From assembly GCA_050084985.1 (NCBI GenBank), contig JBITNC010000001.1, positions 51,088,001 to 51,152,000 on the forward strand: a DNA stretch of 64,000 nt, read 5' to 3'. A program made the position numbers and the translations under genes. Each line of letters opens with the position of its first letter. The first letter of the stretch is position 1. This document shows positions 43,561 to 56,492 of the stretch, in pieces. Source of the stretch: Nageia nagi (Eukaryota > Pinophyta). The notes beneath the pieces were generated by a model. That model was not told the origin of the DNA. It saw nothing but the letters and a program-made list of their open reading frames with translations, and made no database searches.

Positions 43561-44295
43561 TTTTGAAGTTGATATTTCTAAAAATTACTATTTTTAGAAA
43601 TTGCTATTTTTAGAAAGTGCCCAAAAAAGTGTATGGGTGTAATATATCAAAATGTTTATCTCAAAAATATAATCATAATGGGATAGGTATCTCAATGATA
43701 ATTTTTTTTACATCTATGGGTCTATCTATTTTTGTTAAAAATTGCTAAAATGGTACAAATTTTTAGTTATTTAGCTTTGAAGTTTTTGCTACCTTTGAAC
43801 TGCTATTTTTGGTAGCTCTAAAAAATTACATATCAAACATTTTGCTTCTTGAATCAAGGTTTTTTTGTGTGAAGGTATGATTCTAGGGTAAGGATTATCT
43901 ACTCTGTAGGCTTGTCTAAACACCCCTCCTTTCCAACTTTTGCAAGGAAAGAGGATACAAAGATAGCTTCTAGGACAAGTAGCTTTCTAATGGCACTTGT
44001 TGGTGCACTACAATTTACAAATTATTGACACAACTTACTACCTAGTTTTCATTTATACCCTAGATAGTCTTTGATATACCTTTTGGTATGTGGAGTCCAA
44101 TTCCATGTAGGGTTCTATTTGAGGCTTGGGTATTAGTGTAGAGTTTTTTGCATCTCACATCACACATAGATTTATAGGCAAGTATGCTTAGCCAATAATT
44201 ATATATCCTCCTATATATTTTAAACCCCTAGCATAGGGTTTCTAACTTAGACCTCTAAGAAATTTTTTTTTCCTAAAGTAGAATGGCGGTGGAAA
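43561..44295. other. Untranslated leader of chromovirus B
   Basis: No coding potential. 43545-43620 contains a short duplicated motif (AAATTGCTATTTTTAGAAA and variants, three to four copies). Confidence 0.5.
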
Positions 44296-44297
44296 GA

Positions 44298-44309
44298 GCT
44301 CTGAAACTA
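44298..44309 (-). other. Degenerate primer-binding site (initiator tRNA-Met) of chromovirus B
   Basis: On the - strand TAGTTTCAGAGC, two bases after the 5' LTR end; two mismatches to TGGTATCAGAGC. Confidence 0.75.
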
Positions 44310-44311
44310 GA

Positions 44312-44722
44312 TGTTATGATGCTACAAATATGGAAAGGGGAATATTGCAAAAATTAAATGAATATTGATTTGAAATAGGAAAATGATAATTATCTATTAG
44401 AAATAATAGAGCATGAACTAGTAAATAGAATATGAAATAGCATCAATAAGCATATAAGGATATGATTTTACTGAATAGTAATAGAATCATAGGCCGCTTT
44501 AAAGAGGCTACCTCCTTACAACTCCAAAGGTGAAAAAATAATGTTTAAGATGCATTTATCAACACATTTCTATCTATTTATATTAAACAAACCCTAACCC
44601 TAATAGTAATGCAAAATTGGGCCCTACTTTTACAATCATAATATTATGGTTTACAATATAGGCTAACAATTTAATAAAATACTAATACTAAAACTAAAAT
44701 GTTAGGATGTGGGATCCTAATA
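44312..44722 (-). repeat. 5' LTR of chromovirus B
   Basis: Partner of 38709-39118; the outer end has decayed from TGCTCGGATCC to TATTAGGATCC on the - strand. Confidence 0.87.
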
Positions 44723-45160
44723 GAAGCCATGGTATCCATGAACTTGTTGGATAACCTAGGGGTTGAATCAATCTTATAGTCTTTGAATCAATTTAGAGAC
44801 TTGATTACCTCCTCTCTATAAGACTTAAAGAGTTCATTATGACACTAATAAAACCCAAAGATTTAGTTGACAACCTAGAGAGAATCACCATATATCATGA
44901 GTCTCTCAATATTAAGGTCGATGATGGTCCTAAGAATTAGGCTTAAGGCTTCATTCTTTACATTATTATTGGTGCAAGGAAAATCCAACTTAAAGGAATA
45001 AGGGATAGGGACACCCTAAGGCATGAAGATAACTCCCATACAACCCCCTTGCTAATACTTCAATCCATGAAAATACATGGTCATATCAAAGTTGTCATGA
45101 GTATCAACAAACTCTTCCTCTTCATCAATCTTGAATATATCCTCATCAGGGAGATTGATA
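44723..45160 (-). pseudogene. Archaeal-type RNase H of the Tat element
   Basis: On the - strand: NFDMTMYFHGLKY, GGCMGVIFMP, GVPIPYSFKLDFPCTNNNVK, NEALSLILRTIIDLNIERLM, IYGDSL-stop-VVN, GFY-stop-CHNELFKSYREEV, FKDYKIDSTPRLSNKFMDTM. This matches the Tat aRNH: Y-F-D-G start (Asp to His), N-N-x-A-E-Y-E-A-L (Glu kept as N-E-A-L), Y-G-D-S, and the last R-x-x-N-K-x-A-D-A-M-A-S block. It lies between RNase H and integrase, the standard Tat place. It is interrupted at its very end by chromovirus B. Confidence 0.85.
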
Positions 45161-46320
45161 TCCAAAGGAGAATTATTTAGTAAGGATGCTTAAGCCAACT
45201 AATCCTTTATGACCTAAACCTTAATGGATTTTTGACTTATAAACTTTGAAAAAATAAGAACCACTTAGATGTTCGAGAATTATGGTAAGTCTTGCTCATC
45301 ATGTACTGGAGTAGATTAGCACAAGAAATCATGTATGTCATATGATTAAGCATGTAATAATGTAATTTCTTGGTTATGAAAATTATGGAAAGGAAAAGAT
45401 GCTCTATATCGATGTGCCATATCTCATAGTCCACCAGAGTATGACTAAGGGAATAAATGGTTTGTTCTTTACTTTGTTCATTCTATTGGGAAAGCATAAT
45501 GACTTAAGAAAAATTGAATGCTAAAAGATAAAGGTAAAAAGGGATACCATCCCTAAGAGGAATCAAGATAGGAGGAGTGGTGAGATAACACTAAATGTCA
45601 TTGAAATATTATTGACACTTCTCATTCCACTTGAAGACAAATCCCTTCTTCAAGAGCACATTGAAATGATGACATTTATCTAAAAGATAAGCTATGAAAT
45701 GACGAATTGTTTAGATTTTACCATGAGGAATCCTCAAGGTTTTGACATTATTATGAGGATGCCTATCCATGATGTTCTTGATATTAGAATCAATCTCAAT
45801 GCCTCTCTTAGACATAATGAAACTTAATAACTTACTCGATGTGACATTAAAGATGCATTTATTAGGATTCAACTGAATATTATGCTTGAGGAGATGATAG
45901 AAGACCTTACGAAGAATATCCCAATGTTCTTTGTATGTCTTGTAATTGGCTAAAATATCATGAATATAATCTTCCATAATGTAATGCATCATATAATGGA
46001 AGATATAGGTTATGGCTCTTTGATGGGTTTCTCCAACATTCTTAATACCGAAAGGCATGACCCTATAGTAATAACTCCCCTAAGGGGTCATGAAGGTTGT
46101 TTCATGTTTATCTTTGGGACTGATCCAAATTTGGTTGTACCTATAAAAACTATCCATAAGGGATAACATCTCATACCCTACAATATTATCAACCAAGATA
46201 TTGATATTGGGTAAAGGGAAATCATTAGGAAATGCCTTGTTAAGATCATGAAAATTCATGCAAATATGGATATAACCATTGGATTGAATAATGAGAATCA
46301 TATTGGAAACCTACTTGGAT
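45161..46320 (-). pseudogene. Tat reverse transcriptase and RNase H
   Basis: - strand reading: MNFHDLNKAFPNDFPLPNIN, VDNIVGYEMLSLMDSFYRYN, ISPKDKHETTFMTP, MPFGIKNVGETHQRAITYIF, YIHDILANYKTYKEHWDILR (catalytic Y-V-D-D changed to Y-I-H-D), LNPNKCIFNVTSSKLLSFIM. RNase H: IYSLSHTLVDYE, LHYYMLNHMTYMISCANLLQ, YMMSKTYHNSRTSKWFLFF. These are the Tat/Athila RT and RNase H blocks in order. Loss of the RT Asp makes it inactive. Confidence 0.87.
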
Positions 46321-47929
46321 TAATCAATAGGTTTGATGAAGTTAGCCTTCAAATTATTTTGAAGCTCTTCCTTGATCAAAAGGGATTGGGTTAGATTGAA
46401 TTGCATAGGCTTTTGCTTGATCAGTTTGGTATTAGTATAAGTTACAATGTTATGCATCACAAGATTTGGATCTAATCCTAGCATATCATCATAACTAAAG
46501 GAAAAGAGTTTTTGATGCTCAACCAAAATGGATCTAGCTAGCTCATGTTCAAAATCAATCAAAACATCACATACATAGACAATCTTAGGATTTATAAGAT
46601 CATCGCTAATATCAACTTTGATTAGGCCCCCAACATGCATGTGGGACCCCTCTTCAAGTTTCTTAAGGATGGGAAGATATGAATAATCATATTTAGTAGG
46701 ATCATAAATGGATGACATAAGACTAAAAAAATATGTATCACCTAAGGAAAAGTGAGGAGGAAGACAAACATCACTCAGTGAAAAGAACCCTAATGGTGGC
46801 AAGGAGAAATCTGTGAATTCAAAACCAAAATTATAAAGGATTAACCATAAAGGTGATGATAAAAGGGATATACCTCATGGATAGATACCATGTTGAAAAA
46901 AATAATCATATTTGAAGATAAAGGATCATCGAATAAATCCAAAGGGATGGAACAATCTGATGAGGTAGGACTAGAAGGACCAAAATAAAGACCAATATCA
47001 TCAACATCAAAAGACCAATCATGAATATCAAAATTGGAAAACTCCTTTTCAAGCACAAAAGATTTGGGATCTTGAAACCAAGTCCCCTATTTTCATGGCT
47101 TGATTAACAAATAGTTTGAAAGGCATTGAACATGCCTTGCTCATACTTGCCTAATCCATAACCTTACCATTTACAATGTTCAAAATATCATCAAATAAAG
47201 TTAGGATAAGAAAAGTAATCAATTTTGGTACCAAATATTTCTTTTATAGGATGGTCAAAAGGATCATTAGATGGAGAATCAATGCCATCATAAATAAGAA
47301 AAGATTTCTTAAGACTTTGGCCTAAACCACAAACTTGATAGTGGTGGAGGTATCTTGAGGTTAGCTAAAATTATTGAATGATTAGATGTTAGAGGATACA
47401 TCCTCAATTTGATATTTCCTATATCAAGGCTCATATATTACACCAATATAGGGTAAGGGTTAGTATCATCATCATCATCATCCTTATCCTGGGTGACATG
47501 ATCAAAAGAAGAAGCATGACACTCTTCATCTTGGGAAGTTCAAGATGTCATGTTTAATGATTGATAAAGCTCCTAAGGAGGGGGAACCTAATTGTATTAT
47601 TGAGTATGAGTGGGTTTAGGTTGAGGATTATTGATTTGAGTCATTAATCCTAATGGTTATGATGAAGAAGATGCCATGGGTGATTTACCATTAGTATGTA
47701 TGGGGTGTGGTACATGCAATAGAGGTGTTGATAATGAAGGTGTTGACCCAAGAGATTGATTAGGATGAGGATGTAAGGATTGGATACCTTATGAACTAGA
47801 TGAGGCTTAATTAGGGTTATTATTCATAAGAATAATAATGGGAAACAAACTCAACATAGAAAAAGGATGGAGAGCCTAAATAATGTTACAATGGCTAAAG
47901 GGGTTTAGATCCATATGAATAAACTGGAT
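46321..47929 (-). pseudogene. Tat linker between protease and RT
   Basis: The piece next to RT (46320-46802) is a 160-codon open frame: LKKLEEGSHMHVGGLIKVDI, FEHELARSILVEHQKLFSFS, YDDMLGLDPNLVMHNIVTYT, KPMQFNLTQSLLIKEELQNN, LKANFI. The F-S-Y-D-D-M-x-G-L-D-P-x-x-x-x-H segment is the classic lead-in to a Tat/Athila RT. Farther upstream (46841-47056: FDIHDWSFDVDDIGLYFGPS) the acidic linker continues; 47100-47929 is coding-like but not assignable to a domain. Confidence 0.75.
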
Positions 47930-48492
47930 CTTACCCTCATACAAAAAATTAAAGCAACCATGCTTTAAATATGACACACCCTCCATCTTATCTATCAATT
48001 TCAACCCAAAAGAATGTTATATTGCATCTCACTTTGTATAACATGACAAGTTGTAGTAACTGATCTCACCCCAACCATAGTGAGGATCACAACAACTTCC
48101 AAAGTGGTAGACAAAGTGTTGTTGAAAGTTCTAATGGTTAGTGTGGGAGCACTCAAGTACAATATGGTTATATTAAAGTTCTAAAGTGAAATGATAGTTA
48201 CCAAATTAATAGGTGATGCCTCATCAATCATAAATCTCTTAATTCCTTTACTCTTTATATATGCAATGATATAGATAGGTAGATGCTTCTTATATGCTCT
48301 TGGGTAATGATATACTTCATACATATAGAAAGTGATAGAAGGCATCATCTAATCTTACACTGATGTAAAAATCTCCACAAAGGCATTAAGATCATTATTA
48401 AATAACTTAATAGTCTTAAGTATATTATTCAAGACATCTATATGAGCCTTTGATTATTGCAACAAATCCCATACGGATAGCTTGGTATGAGT
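47930..48492 (-). pseudogene. Tat aspartic protease, left of copia 2
   Basis: - strand: HTKLSVWDLLQ-stop-SKAHIDVL, NILKTIKLFNNDLNAFVEIF, then AYKKHLPIYIIAYIKSKGIK, RFMIDEASPINLVTI (active site D-x-G-S changed to D-E-A-S), LSAPTLTIRTFNNTLSTTLE, VVVILTMVGVRSVTTTCHVI, MQYNILLG-stop-KLIDKMEGV. This is the Tat protease with the W-D-L-L region ahead of it. It is joined to gag on the far side of copia 2. Confidence 0.8.
48488..48492. repeat. Left target-site duplication TGAGT (copia 2)
   Basis: TGAGT versus AGAGT at 53984-53988, four of five bases match. Confidence 0.65.
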
Positions 48493-48962
48493 TATTGCAA
48501 AAAGACCTTATCAAGATTCAAAATTCAAGATCCAAAAGTTAAATTTCACACTTACTAACAAAACATAACCCCCCCATTTTTAGAGATAAATTGCTATTGC
48601 ATTTAGGAAATGCACTTGCATTTTATAGAAAAGTACCCAACTAACTTGTTTGGCCTGAAATATGATCATTTTTTATCCTATCAGTTATAGGAAGTTTTGG
48701 GTGAACTACAATTAGTTTTAGTCATTTTTCAATTTCTTTCATGTCCATTTTATGCTCTAATTATGGAATCATTTGGTGTAACTTGTAAATTGCACCCTAT
48801 ACTTATAAAGCAAACTATTTGATAAAATATCATAGTAATAATTTTAATACATTTTCCAAATCTATGTCAAATTTCATTTTGTGTAATGCAGTTGTGAATG
48901 TTTGGTGAATGTATGATGATTCTATAAGTCCTTTTATATATGGTAAAGTGATTTAAACTTCA
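48493..48962 (+). repeat. 5' LTR of copia 2
   Basis: Starts TATTGCAAAAAGACC (TG eroded to TA) and ends TTTAAACTTCA; shares long similar stretches with 53451-53983, such as ATGGAATCATTTGGTGTAAC. Confidence 0.85.
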
Positions 48963-48965
48963 TTT

Positions 48966-48977
48966 TTGTATCAAATA
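48966..48977 (+). other. Degenerate primer-binding site of copia 2
   Basis: TTGTATCAAATA shortly after the LTR end, eroded from TGGTATCAGAGC. Confidence 0.5.
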
Positions 48978-49085
48978 AAGTAGATATAGATTGAGTTTTG
49001 TTGGGTTTAAAAACTATGGGTATTCTGCAAAAAGTCTGGAATGAATTTCTTTTGCAAATCCAAGTTGTGTTGAAGACCTATTAAT

Positions 49086-52000
49086 ATGGAAAATAACTTA
49101 AACTAAATACCAATCCTAGAATTTGATGGATTAGATTACGAATATTGGAGCATATAGGTGATGACTCTCTTGGAAGGTAAAGACTTGTGGGACATTATTG
49201 AATATGGATACAAAGAGCTAAATTATTGGAGTGTACTGAGTGAAGATGCAAAGAATGAAACCAAAGAGAAGAAAAAGAATTTTTTGGCTTTGTCACATAT
49301 CCAGGCTACTCTCGATAAGAGCATTTTTCCATAAATTTCAATCCATAGAACTACTCTTGATGTATGGAAAGCTTTGAAAGAAGGCTACCAAGGAAGTGTA
49401 AAAGTAAAGGAGGTGAAGCTTTAGACCCTCAAAAGATATTTTGAGAATCTCACACAATATGAAAGTGAGAGTGTGGGTGATTATTGTGTAAGGATGAAGG
49501 CTATAGTGAACAAAATGGTGACTCTTAGTGATGATTTGGACACAGCCTTGGTAATTAAAAAAGTCTTTAGGACTTTATTTTCAAAATGGGACAATGTGGC
49601 TCTTGTAATTGAACAAACTAAATATCTTTCTACTATGGAGTTTGATCATTTGGTTGGATCTCTCACATCTCCACAAGAGAGATTTTTGAGAAGGTTCAAT
49701 GTTGGTATAAGTAAAAAATAAGTATTCTCAACTAGATAGAATGACAATATTATTGGAAGATGTCATGGTAGAGGCTCTATAGGTAGAGGTCAAAATGAAA
49801 GAGAAGGAAGAAGAGGCTCTTTTGGAAGAGGAAGAGGAAGAGATCATATTTCATATGGTGACCAAACCAATAGTTTAAGTGCAAGTACTAGAGGGGGATA
49901 TAGTACAAGAGGTAGAGGAAGAGATAAAAGGAATGTGAAATGCTATCATTGTAACAAATTTGGCCATTTTGAGAGAGTATGTAGGGTGAAACAAGCCTTT
50001 CAAACTAGTAGATCAGTGAATTATGAGGAAGAAGATTCCGATGAAGAAGATGTACTGTTTCTTTCTATTGTCTAAGAGGGAATCATGGAGCCAAAGTAAT
50101 TCTTTAATAAGAAGAAGAGGATGAAACTTGGGTTCTTGATATTGGTTATTCATACCATATGATTGGAAAGAAGGAGCTTCTATCATCTCTTGATCATTCC
50201 TTTAATTCTAGCATAAAAATTGATGATGAAAAACTCTTGGAGGTTATTGCAAAGGGGGGGATGTTTGTTCCTACTAAGAAAGGTACTATGAAGATAAAAA
50301 GTATTTATTTTGCACTTGATTTGAAACAATCTCTTTTAAGTGTTGGAAAAATGCTATAAAACAATTATAAATTGGTTTTTGAAGATAAAATGTGTAATAT
50401 CTTTGATAAGAATAGAGGTGGAATGCTAGTAACTACATTAAAAATGAATAAAAATAAGATTTTTCCCATCAAGTTTATGGATAAAGGGGAAGGTTTTGCC
50501 TATGTGAGCATTGATGATAGTGTTAATTTATGGCATTTGAGGTTTTTTCCATATGAATTTTTAGATTTTTAATCTTTTTTCTCCACTTGTTTATGGTTTT
50601 CCAAAGGTCTAAGATACTAATAAAGTGTGTGAAGGGTGTGCTCTTTAAAAGCAATCAAGGGGGAATTTTTGAAATAATAAAGCATGGAGGGCCCAATCTC
50701 TTCTACAGTTGGTGCATAGTGATCTTTGTGGAGCAATATGAACACAAAGTATGGGTAAAGCTTCTTATTTTCTCACCTTTATTGATGATTTTTCTAGATA
50801 TTGTTGGGTATTATTTTTTAAATACAAAGATGAGGTATTTGAGTGATTCAATACTTTTAAAGCTAGTGTTGAGAACCAAAGTGGGTATGCAATTAAGTGT
50901 TTAAGAATTGATCATGGTGGTAAGTTTTTCTCTATTGATTTCCTAAAGTTTTGTAGAGATTCAAACATTAAAAGGAAATTGAATTTACCATACACACCCC
51001 AACAAAATGGAGTGGCTGAAAGAAAGAATCAAACTTTGTTAGATATGTAAAGGTGTATGATGCACAAAAAAGGTTTGAGTAATTTTTATTGGGTTGAAGC
51101 TATTCAGACTATTGTTTATATTTTAAATAGGAGTCATACAAGGAGTTTGTAAAATATTACTCCTTATGAGAGTTGGATTGGAAAGAATCTAAGTGTGAAA
51201 CATTTTAACATTTTTGGTTCTCTTACTTATGTTATTTTGAATGATGAGCATAGAAAAAAGCTTGATGCTAAGAGTAAGAGGTGTATTTTTATTGGCTATA
51301 GTGAACACTCCAAAGCTTATAGATTTTTTAATCTAATTTCTTATAAAGTTGTAATGTCTAGAGATGCCATTTTTGATGAAGGGGGAAGTTGGAAGTCTCA
51401 AAAATTTAAAAAAGGTTGTTGTTTATGATGGTATGTTTGAAGAAACTATTTCAAATGACCAAAGAAGTGTTCAGCTCAGCCATGTTTCCACACTAATAGG
51501 TTCAGCCCAAATTTGATCCCTCTTCACAAATGGGGTCTTCAAGTGCATCTTCAAGTCCATAAATGGTTGTTCTTCGCCTCCATCACCAAATGCAAGTGTA
51601 AATTAGTCAATAAAAGGTAAAAGAGTATTGATAGATAATTCATCTTCTCAAATGTTGGACCAAAATTTTTCAAGAAGGTTTACAAGGATTCAATGCAAGG
51701 AGCTTGATAAAGGCTAGAAAATTTGCAAATGTTAGGAAATGAAGACAATGGTGAGCACAAAGGTGATGTAGTAAATTATGCTTTAATGGATTCTACTTCC
51801 AATGCTCATGTTTCTAGTTCTTTTAAAGTTACTAAATTTCATGATTTTGAGACTTCTTATTTTGAATAAGCATGTTTAACAAAGTGTGGATGAAGGCTAT
51901 GAATGAAGAGATTTCTTTCATTGTCAATAATAATACATGGGAGTTATATAATTTGCCCCAAAACAAGAAATGAATTGGATGTAAATGGATCTATAAGATC

Positions 52001-53440
52001 AACAAGAATAGTGATGGTTCCATTGAAAAGTACAAAGCAAGGTTAGTGACAAAAGACTTCACACAAAAGTATGGTATAGATTATGAGGAGACATTTTCTC
52101 CTATTTCAAGGCAAGAGACAATCTAATTGATAAAATTATGGTATAGATTATGAGGATACATTTTCTCCTATTGCAAGGCAAGATACAATATAGATGGTGC
52201 TTTCATTATCTTCCTACAATCATTGGAATGTGCATCACATGGATGTGAAGAGTGCATTCCTTAATGGCTATCTTGAAGAAGAGGTGTCTGTGGCACAACC
52301 TCAAGATTTTGAGATTTAAGGCAAAGAAGATCATATCTATAGATTGAACAAGGTATTATATGGGCTGAAGTAAGATCCAATGATTTGGTACTTAATAATC
52401 AATGACTAATTTCTCAATTATTGTTTCCAAAGAAGCAAGAGTGAGCACACTTTGTACTACAAGAAGCAAGGTATTGAAATTCTACTTGTTTGCTTGTATG
52501 TAGATGATTTTTTGTTCATGGGAAGTAGTTATTCATTATGTGATTCTTTTAAAAATGAGATGAGAAAGTAATTTGATATGAATGATCTTGGTTTGATAAG
52601 TTACTTCTTTGGTATGAAAGTAAATCAAACACATTATAATATATCTTTACCAAGCCAAATATGCTAGAGAGATGTTGAAAACATTTGGCATGAGTGATTG
52701 CAAAATTGTAACTACTCCAATTGCACATGGAGAGCTTTTATTTTCAAATCATTGGGTTGAAAAAGTAAATAAAATAGAGTATAGAAGCATTATGGGGAGT
52801 TTTCTGTTCCTTTGTAATACAAGGCCAAATATATGTTGTGGTGTATCTTTTTCTCTAGGTAAATGGATGATCCTTCTTGCTTACACTTGAAAGTAGCTAA
52901 GACAATCCTAAGGTATGTACATGGTATAATAAATTTTGGCATCCATTACTTCTCTACTTATAATGTGAAGCTGGTTGGTTTTAGTGATAGTGATTGGGGT
53001 GGTAATATTCATGATTGAAAGTCTACTAGTGGAAATTGCTTCTCACTTGGTACAAGTTTGATTACTTGGAGTTCTAAGAAACAAACTATAGTAGTTTTAT
53101 TTTCTATAGAGTTTGAGTATATACCATTAACTTTAGCTAGTGCACAAGCCTTGTGGATTCAAAAAGTTATTAATGATATAGGTGAGAAATAGGAATAATT
53201 TACAACTCTTTTTTTGTGACAACCAAAGTGCCATTAAGTTGGCACAAAACCTAGTCCACCATGCAAGTTCAAAATCCTTTGATATCAAGTACCACTTTAT
53301 CAAAGATATGGTGGAGAAGAATATGATCAAACTAAGGTATTTTAATACAAAAGACCAAATTATTAATATCTTCACAAAATAAGTAGGTAAATCTAAGTTT
53401 TTGATATTGAGAGACCTAATTATCAGCCCTCTCACCATTA
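49086..53440 (+). pseudogene. Copia 2 gag-pol
   Basis: Gag from ATG 49086: IPILEFDGLDYEYWSI, LSHIQATLDKSIFP, VGDYCVRMKAIVNKMVTLSD, Gly-Arg-rich linker and knuckle CYHCNKFGHFERVC (about 49941-49982). Protease segment near 50130 is frameshifted (VLDIGYSYHM where D-S-G is expected). Integrase: WHLRFF, IDHGGKFFSIDFLKF, TPQQNGVAERKNQTLLDM (Glu kept, near 51010), HFNIFGSLTYVILNDEHRKK and LDAKSKRCIFIGYSEHSKAY. RT: YHMDVK-like NWNVHHMDVKSAFLNGYLEE (about 52215), a damaged Y-V-D-D (CLYVDDFLFMG, 52497), RNase H: GFSDSDWGGNIHD, CDNQSAIKLAQNLVHHASSK. A 67-bp direct duplication at 52071-52204 in RT adds another frameshift. Inactive. Confidence 0.92.
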
Positions 53441-53450
53441 AGGAGGAGTA

Positions 53451-53983
53451 TGTTGCAAATAGACCTTGTTAGGATCCAAAATTTGAGATCCAAAAGTTAA
53501 ATTTCACTCTTATTGTCAAAATCCAGCCCTCCACCATGTTTGGAGATGAAACACTACTATGTTTAAGAAATGTGCCCATTTTTTATAGAAATGTTCCCAC
53601 CCAATGTGTTTATCCTAAAACATGATTATGTTTTAACCTATTAGTTCTAGGTAGTTTTGGGAAAACTTCTAATTAGTTTTAACCATTTTTTAGTTGCTTT
53701 CAAGTTCATTTTATGCTTTATTTTTACCTATTTGGCATCAACATGTATAAATAAGTGATATGAAATTATTTTTGGGTTGGATTATGGAATCATTTGGTGT
53801 AACTTGTATATTGCACCCTATACTTGTAAAGAAAACTATTAGACAAAATGTCTCAGTAAGAATTCCACTACATTTTCTATATTTATATCAAATTTTATTT
53901 TTTGTAATGCATTTGCAAATGTTTGGTGAATGTATTATGATTATATAAGTATTTTTCTATATGATAATGTAATTTAAACTTCA
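53451..53983 (+). repeat. 3' LTR of copia 2
   Basis: TGTTGCAAATAGACC...TTTAAACTTCA. About 60 bases longer than the 5' LTR because of an extra stretch around 53700-53780. Confidence 0.88.
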
Positions 53984-56492
53984 AGAGTTAACCTCAATTG
54001 TTTCTCCAACTGATTCTTAGATGTAATGATTGGTCTATAAGATTGTGATTGCACTTGTATGTTGACTGCTTATGTGGGTTTTTGTGCTCTTCTCTCTCTA
54101 TTTTGAGGTGCTCTCTCATCTTCCCTTCATGTACATGTAGTAACATTGATTGGCTCTATTCTCATAATACCAACAAACTCCATGGGTAAGAGACCACCAT
54201 GTATTACTTATCTTGACATGGAGGCTATGGTACTCACTTAGTCCATGTTGGTATCATACATTGGTAGAGGATTTTGATATACCCCAAATACCTATTAGAT
54301 TTATATTGTGGTGCTCCTATAGATACTTGACCATTGTCAATTAATCTTTATGGACCTTAAATATTGATATTTATTTGTTGCATGTCCTTTTTAACAATGA
54401 AAGGCACAAAACTCATCATCCCTATATCATTTTGAATTTGCGCCATTAGGATCCTCTTACTTAATCTTAGGAAACATAATAAGTTTAGCATCCAAAAGCT
54501 TCTTAAGAACATCCTCGATTGGCTCTACTAATGGTTTCCAATTCTTTTATTGTTGTTGTGGTTTTCATGGTGGTCTTGGAGGACTTGCTTGGTTGTTGGC
54601 TTGATTGTTACCATGATTACCTTGATTATGTTACACTTGATCTTGTTGTTGATATTAGTTCCTTAGTTGGTTATTCCTTTATCTAGGAGGTGCTAGTTTT
54701 AAGATTGGTTGTGCTTGATTAACCACATATTTGATTTGATTTGTTTATGGCTAAGGTTGGGATTGTTTAAAATTGCCACCATTATTATGAGTCTTTTGAT
54801 GATTATTTTTCTTACTTAGCTTAATTTCATCTTCTTGTTTCTTTATTTCTTCAATTATCTTGGCTTGAGCTAAGGCATCCTCAAAGGTAAAGTTCCTTTG
54901 AATTTGGAGGATAGAAGAGATATTTTTATTGCAACTCATAGAAAACAACTTGACCAACTCTTATTGAGGTAATGTTTAGGGCATATTGATTATAATCACA
55001 TTCTATCTACACATATAATATGATATTGATTCATCATCAAATCAGGATAACTTTCTCATATTAATAATGCAAGCTATCTTCCTAATGTTGATCCTAAAGT
55101 GATCTAAAAATTGATTAGCTAATTTCTAAAAGGACAATATTCTATGTTGAGGTAAGTTATTGTACCAATATAAATCTTATCCTATTAATATCATAAGGAA
55201 AGTTCTTAACATAAGAACATCATCATTGGATATCATGTACAAGATTACTTGAATTATCTTAGATGTTCTTTTGGATCCTTTTTTCCTTTAAATTTATCCA
55301 TCTTAGGGACCATAAACTTGTAAAGAAAATCCTTGATTGGAATGGATGGATGGATTGGTTCATTACAAATTGATCCATATGATAACTTAGTCTTGTCTTG
55401 ATCATTTATCCTTTGATCCATATATTATAACTTCTTTAGAATCTCATCATGAGGCGTAGATGGAGGAAAAGACCCAACAACTTGATAACTTGAAACTTAA
55501 TAATAATTGGTTACTTGAGTTTGTCCTTGAGGTTGATAATTCAATTATGTATGGGCAATACTCAATTGAGGTGTATGATAGGGTTGTCTTAAAAACCCTT
55601 GAGCCATATAATTATGCAAACTTTTGAGTAGGAAATTGAGTTGGTCCAAGCAATGGATCTTGGACATGTTGAAAAGATTAGAAATCTTTTTGGGTGGGGT
55701 TAATCCCCCTATGTTGGGAGCCAACATATGCTTATGTAGAATTAGGATTTTGAGAGTGGGCATGTGTTGGTATAACAACTTGATAAAAAGAAGGAAGATA
55801 TTTAGGTAAAACATTAATATGCACCTTAGGCTAAGACACATTAGTTGGCACATATGAGTGAAGGATATCTTAAGGATTGGGATTTGCTATGTTGTTAGGA
55901 ATTATAGGTTGTGATTGATAGGATGCATAAGGTTGGTAAATGTTGTAAATGTAAGGAGTTACAATCATAATGACTTAAAAATTGATATTTACCTCTTTCC
56001 ATTGAGAACTAGGATGGGTATCCACAATGTGTGAAATTTTCTTGGCTTTTTGGAGCCTATACCATTGTTTGAACATTTGGACCTTCTCCTCATCATCATG
56101 ATAGGGAGCTCTTAATGGTATCAAAGTGGAGGATTCAAATTGTGGTCATGGTGATTGGATAAAAGTATCAAATTGAGATATCAATGGGGCTTGAGGTAAA
56201 CTTGATGATACTTATTAAGATTTCCTTGAAATAAAAGGCAAGGGAGGAGGAACAAAAGAAGGCATATCCAACAAGGTAAATTTATGGGCTCTCATTTTTC
56301 TCAATATGGTACAAGGAGAATTAGAACATTCATATGGTTGAGAGTAAATGGAAGAATATGGAATATAATAAGGTGGAGGATTATCATACAAAGGATCATA
56401 ATGGTAAATGAGATTATCAATGTTAGAAAAAGGTGTCATGGTTGGATTAGGGTGTGAAGTGGCTATAGTGGTAATATAGGGTAAGGAAGGAG
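53984..56492 (-). pseudogene. Tat gag, between copia 2 and copia 3
   Basis: - strand pieces: HPNPTMTPFSNIDNLIYHYD, PLYDNPPPYYIPYSSIYSQP (56439-56215, Pro/Tyr-rich N-terminal part), YMAQGFLRQPYHTPQLSIAH (55570-), then MVKLFSMSCNKNISSILQIQ, RNFTFEDALAQAKIIEEIKK, QEDEIKLSKKNNHQKTHNNG (54957-54751, capsid end and basic linker). Near 54450-54360: FCAFHCKKGHATNKYQYLRS, a Tat-type C-x2-H...G-H-x-x-x-x-C knuckle whose last Cys is Tyr. Many stops in between. Order and motifs fit the N-terminal two thirds of a Tat polyprotein. Confidence 0.75.

Larger units (their letters stand above)
38709..44722 (-). mobile_element. Chromovirus B (Ty3/gypsy), about 6.0 kb, complete but decayed
   Basis: Two LTRs of about 410 bp in the same orientation, a 5-bp target duplication with one mismatch, a degenerate initiator-Met primer site next to the right (5') LTR, and gag, protease, RT, RNase H, integrase and chromodomain on the - strand in chromovirus order. 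LTR divergence is about 11% in the first 200 bases. It sits in the Tat element between the archaeal-type RNase H and the integrase, same orientation as its host. Confidence 0.92.
48493..53983 (+). mobile_element. Copia 2: old Ty1/copia retrotransposon, about 5.5 kb
   Basis: Diverged LTRs (470 and 533 bp), a recognisable degenerate primer site, a full set of gag-pol domains and a polypurine tract (AAGGAGGAGTA at 53440-53450). It belongs to the same lineage as copia 1 (gag begins IPILEFDGLDYEYWS against IPILEFDGTDYGYWS in copia 1) but is much older, with many stops and frameshifts. It is inserted opposite to the Tat host, between gag and protease. Confidence 0.92.
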
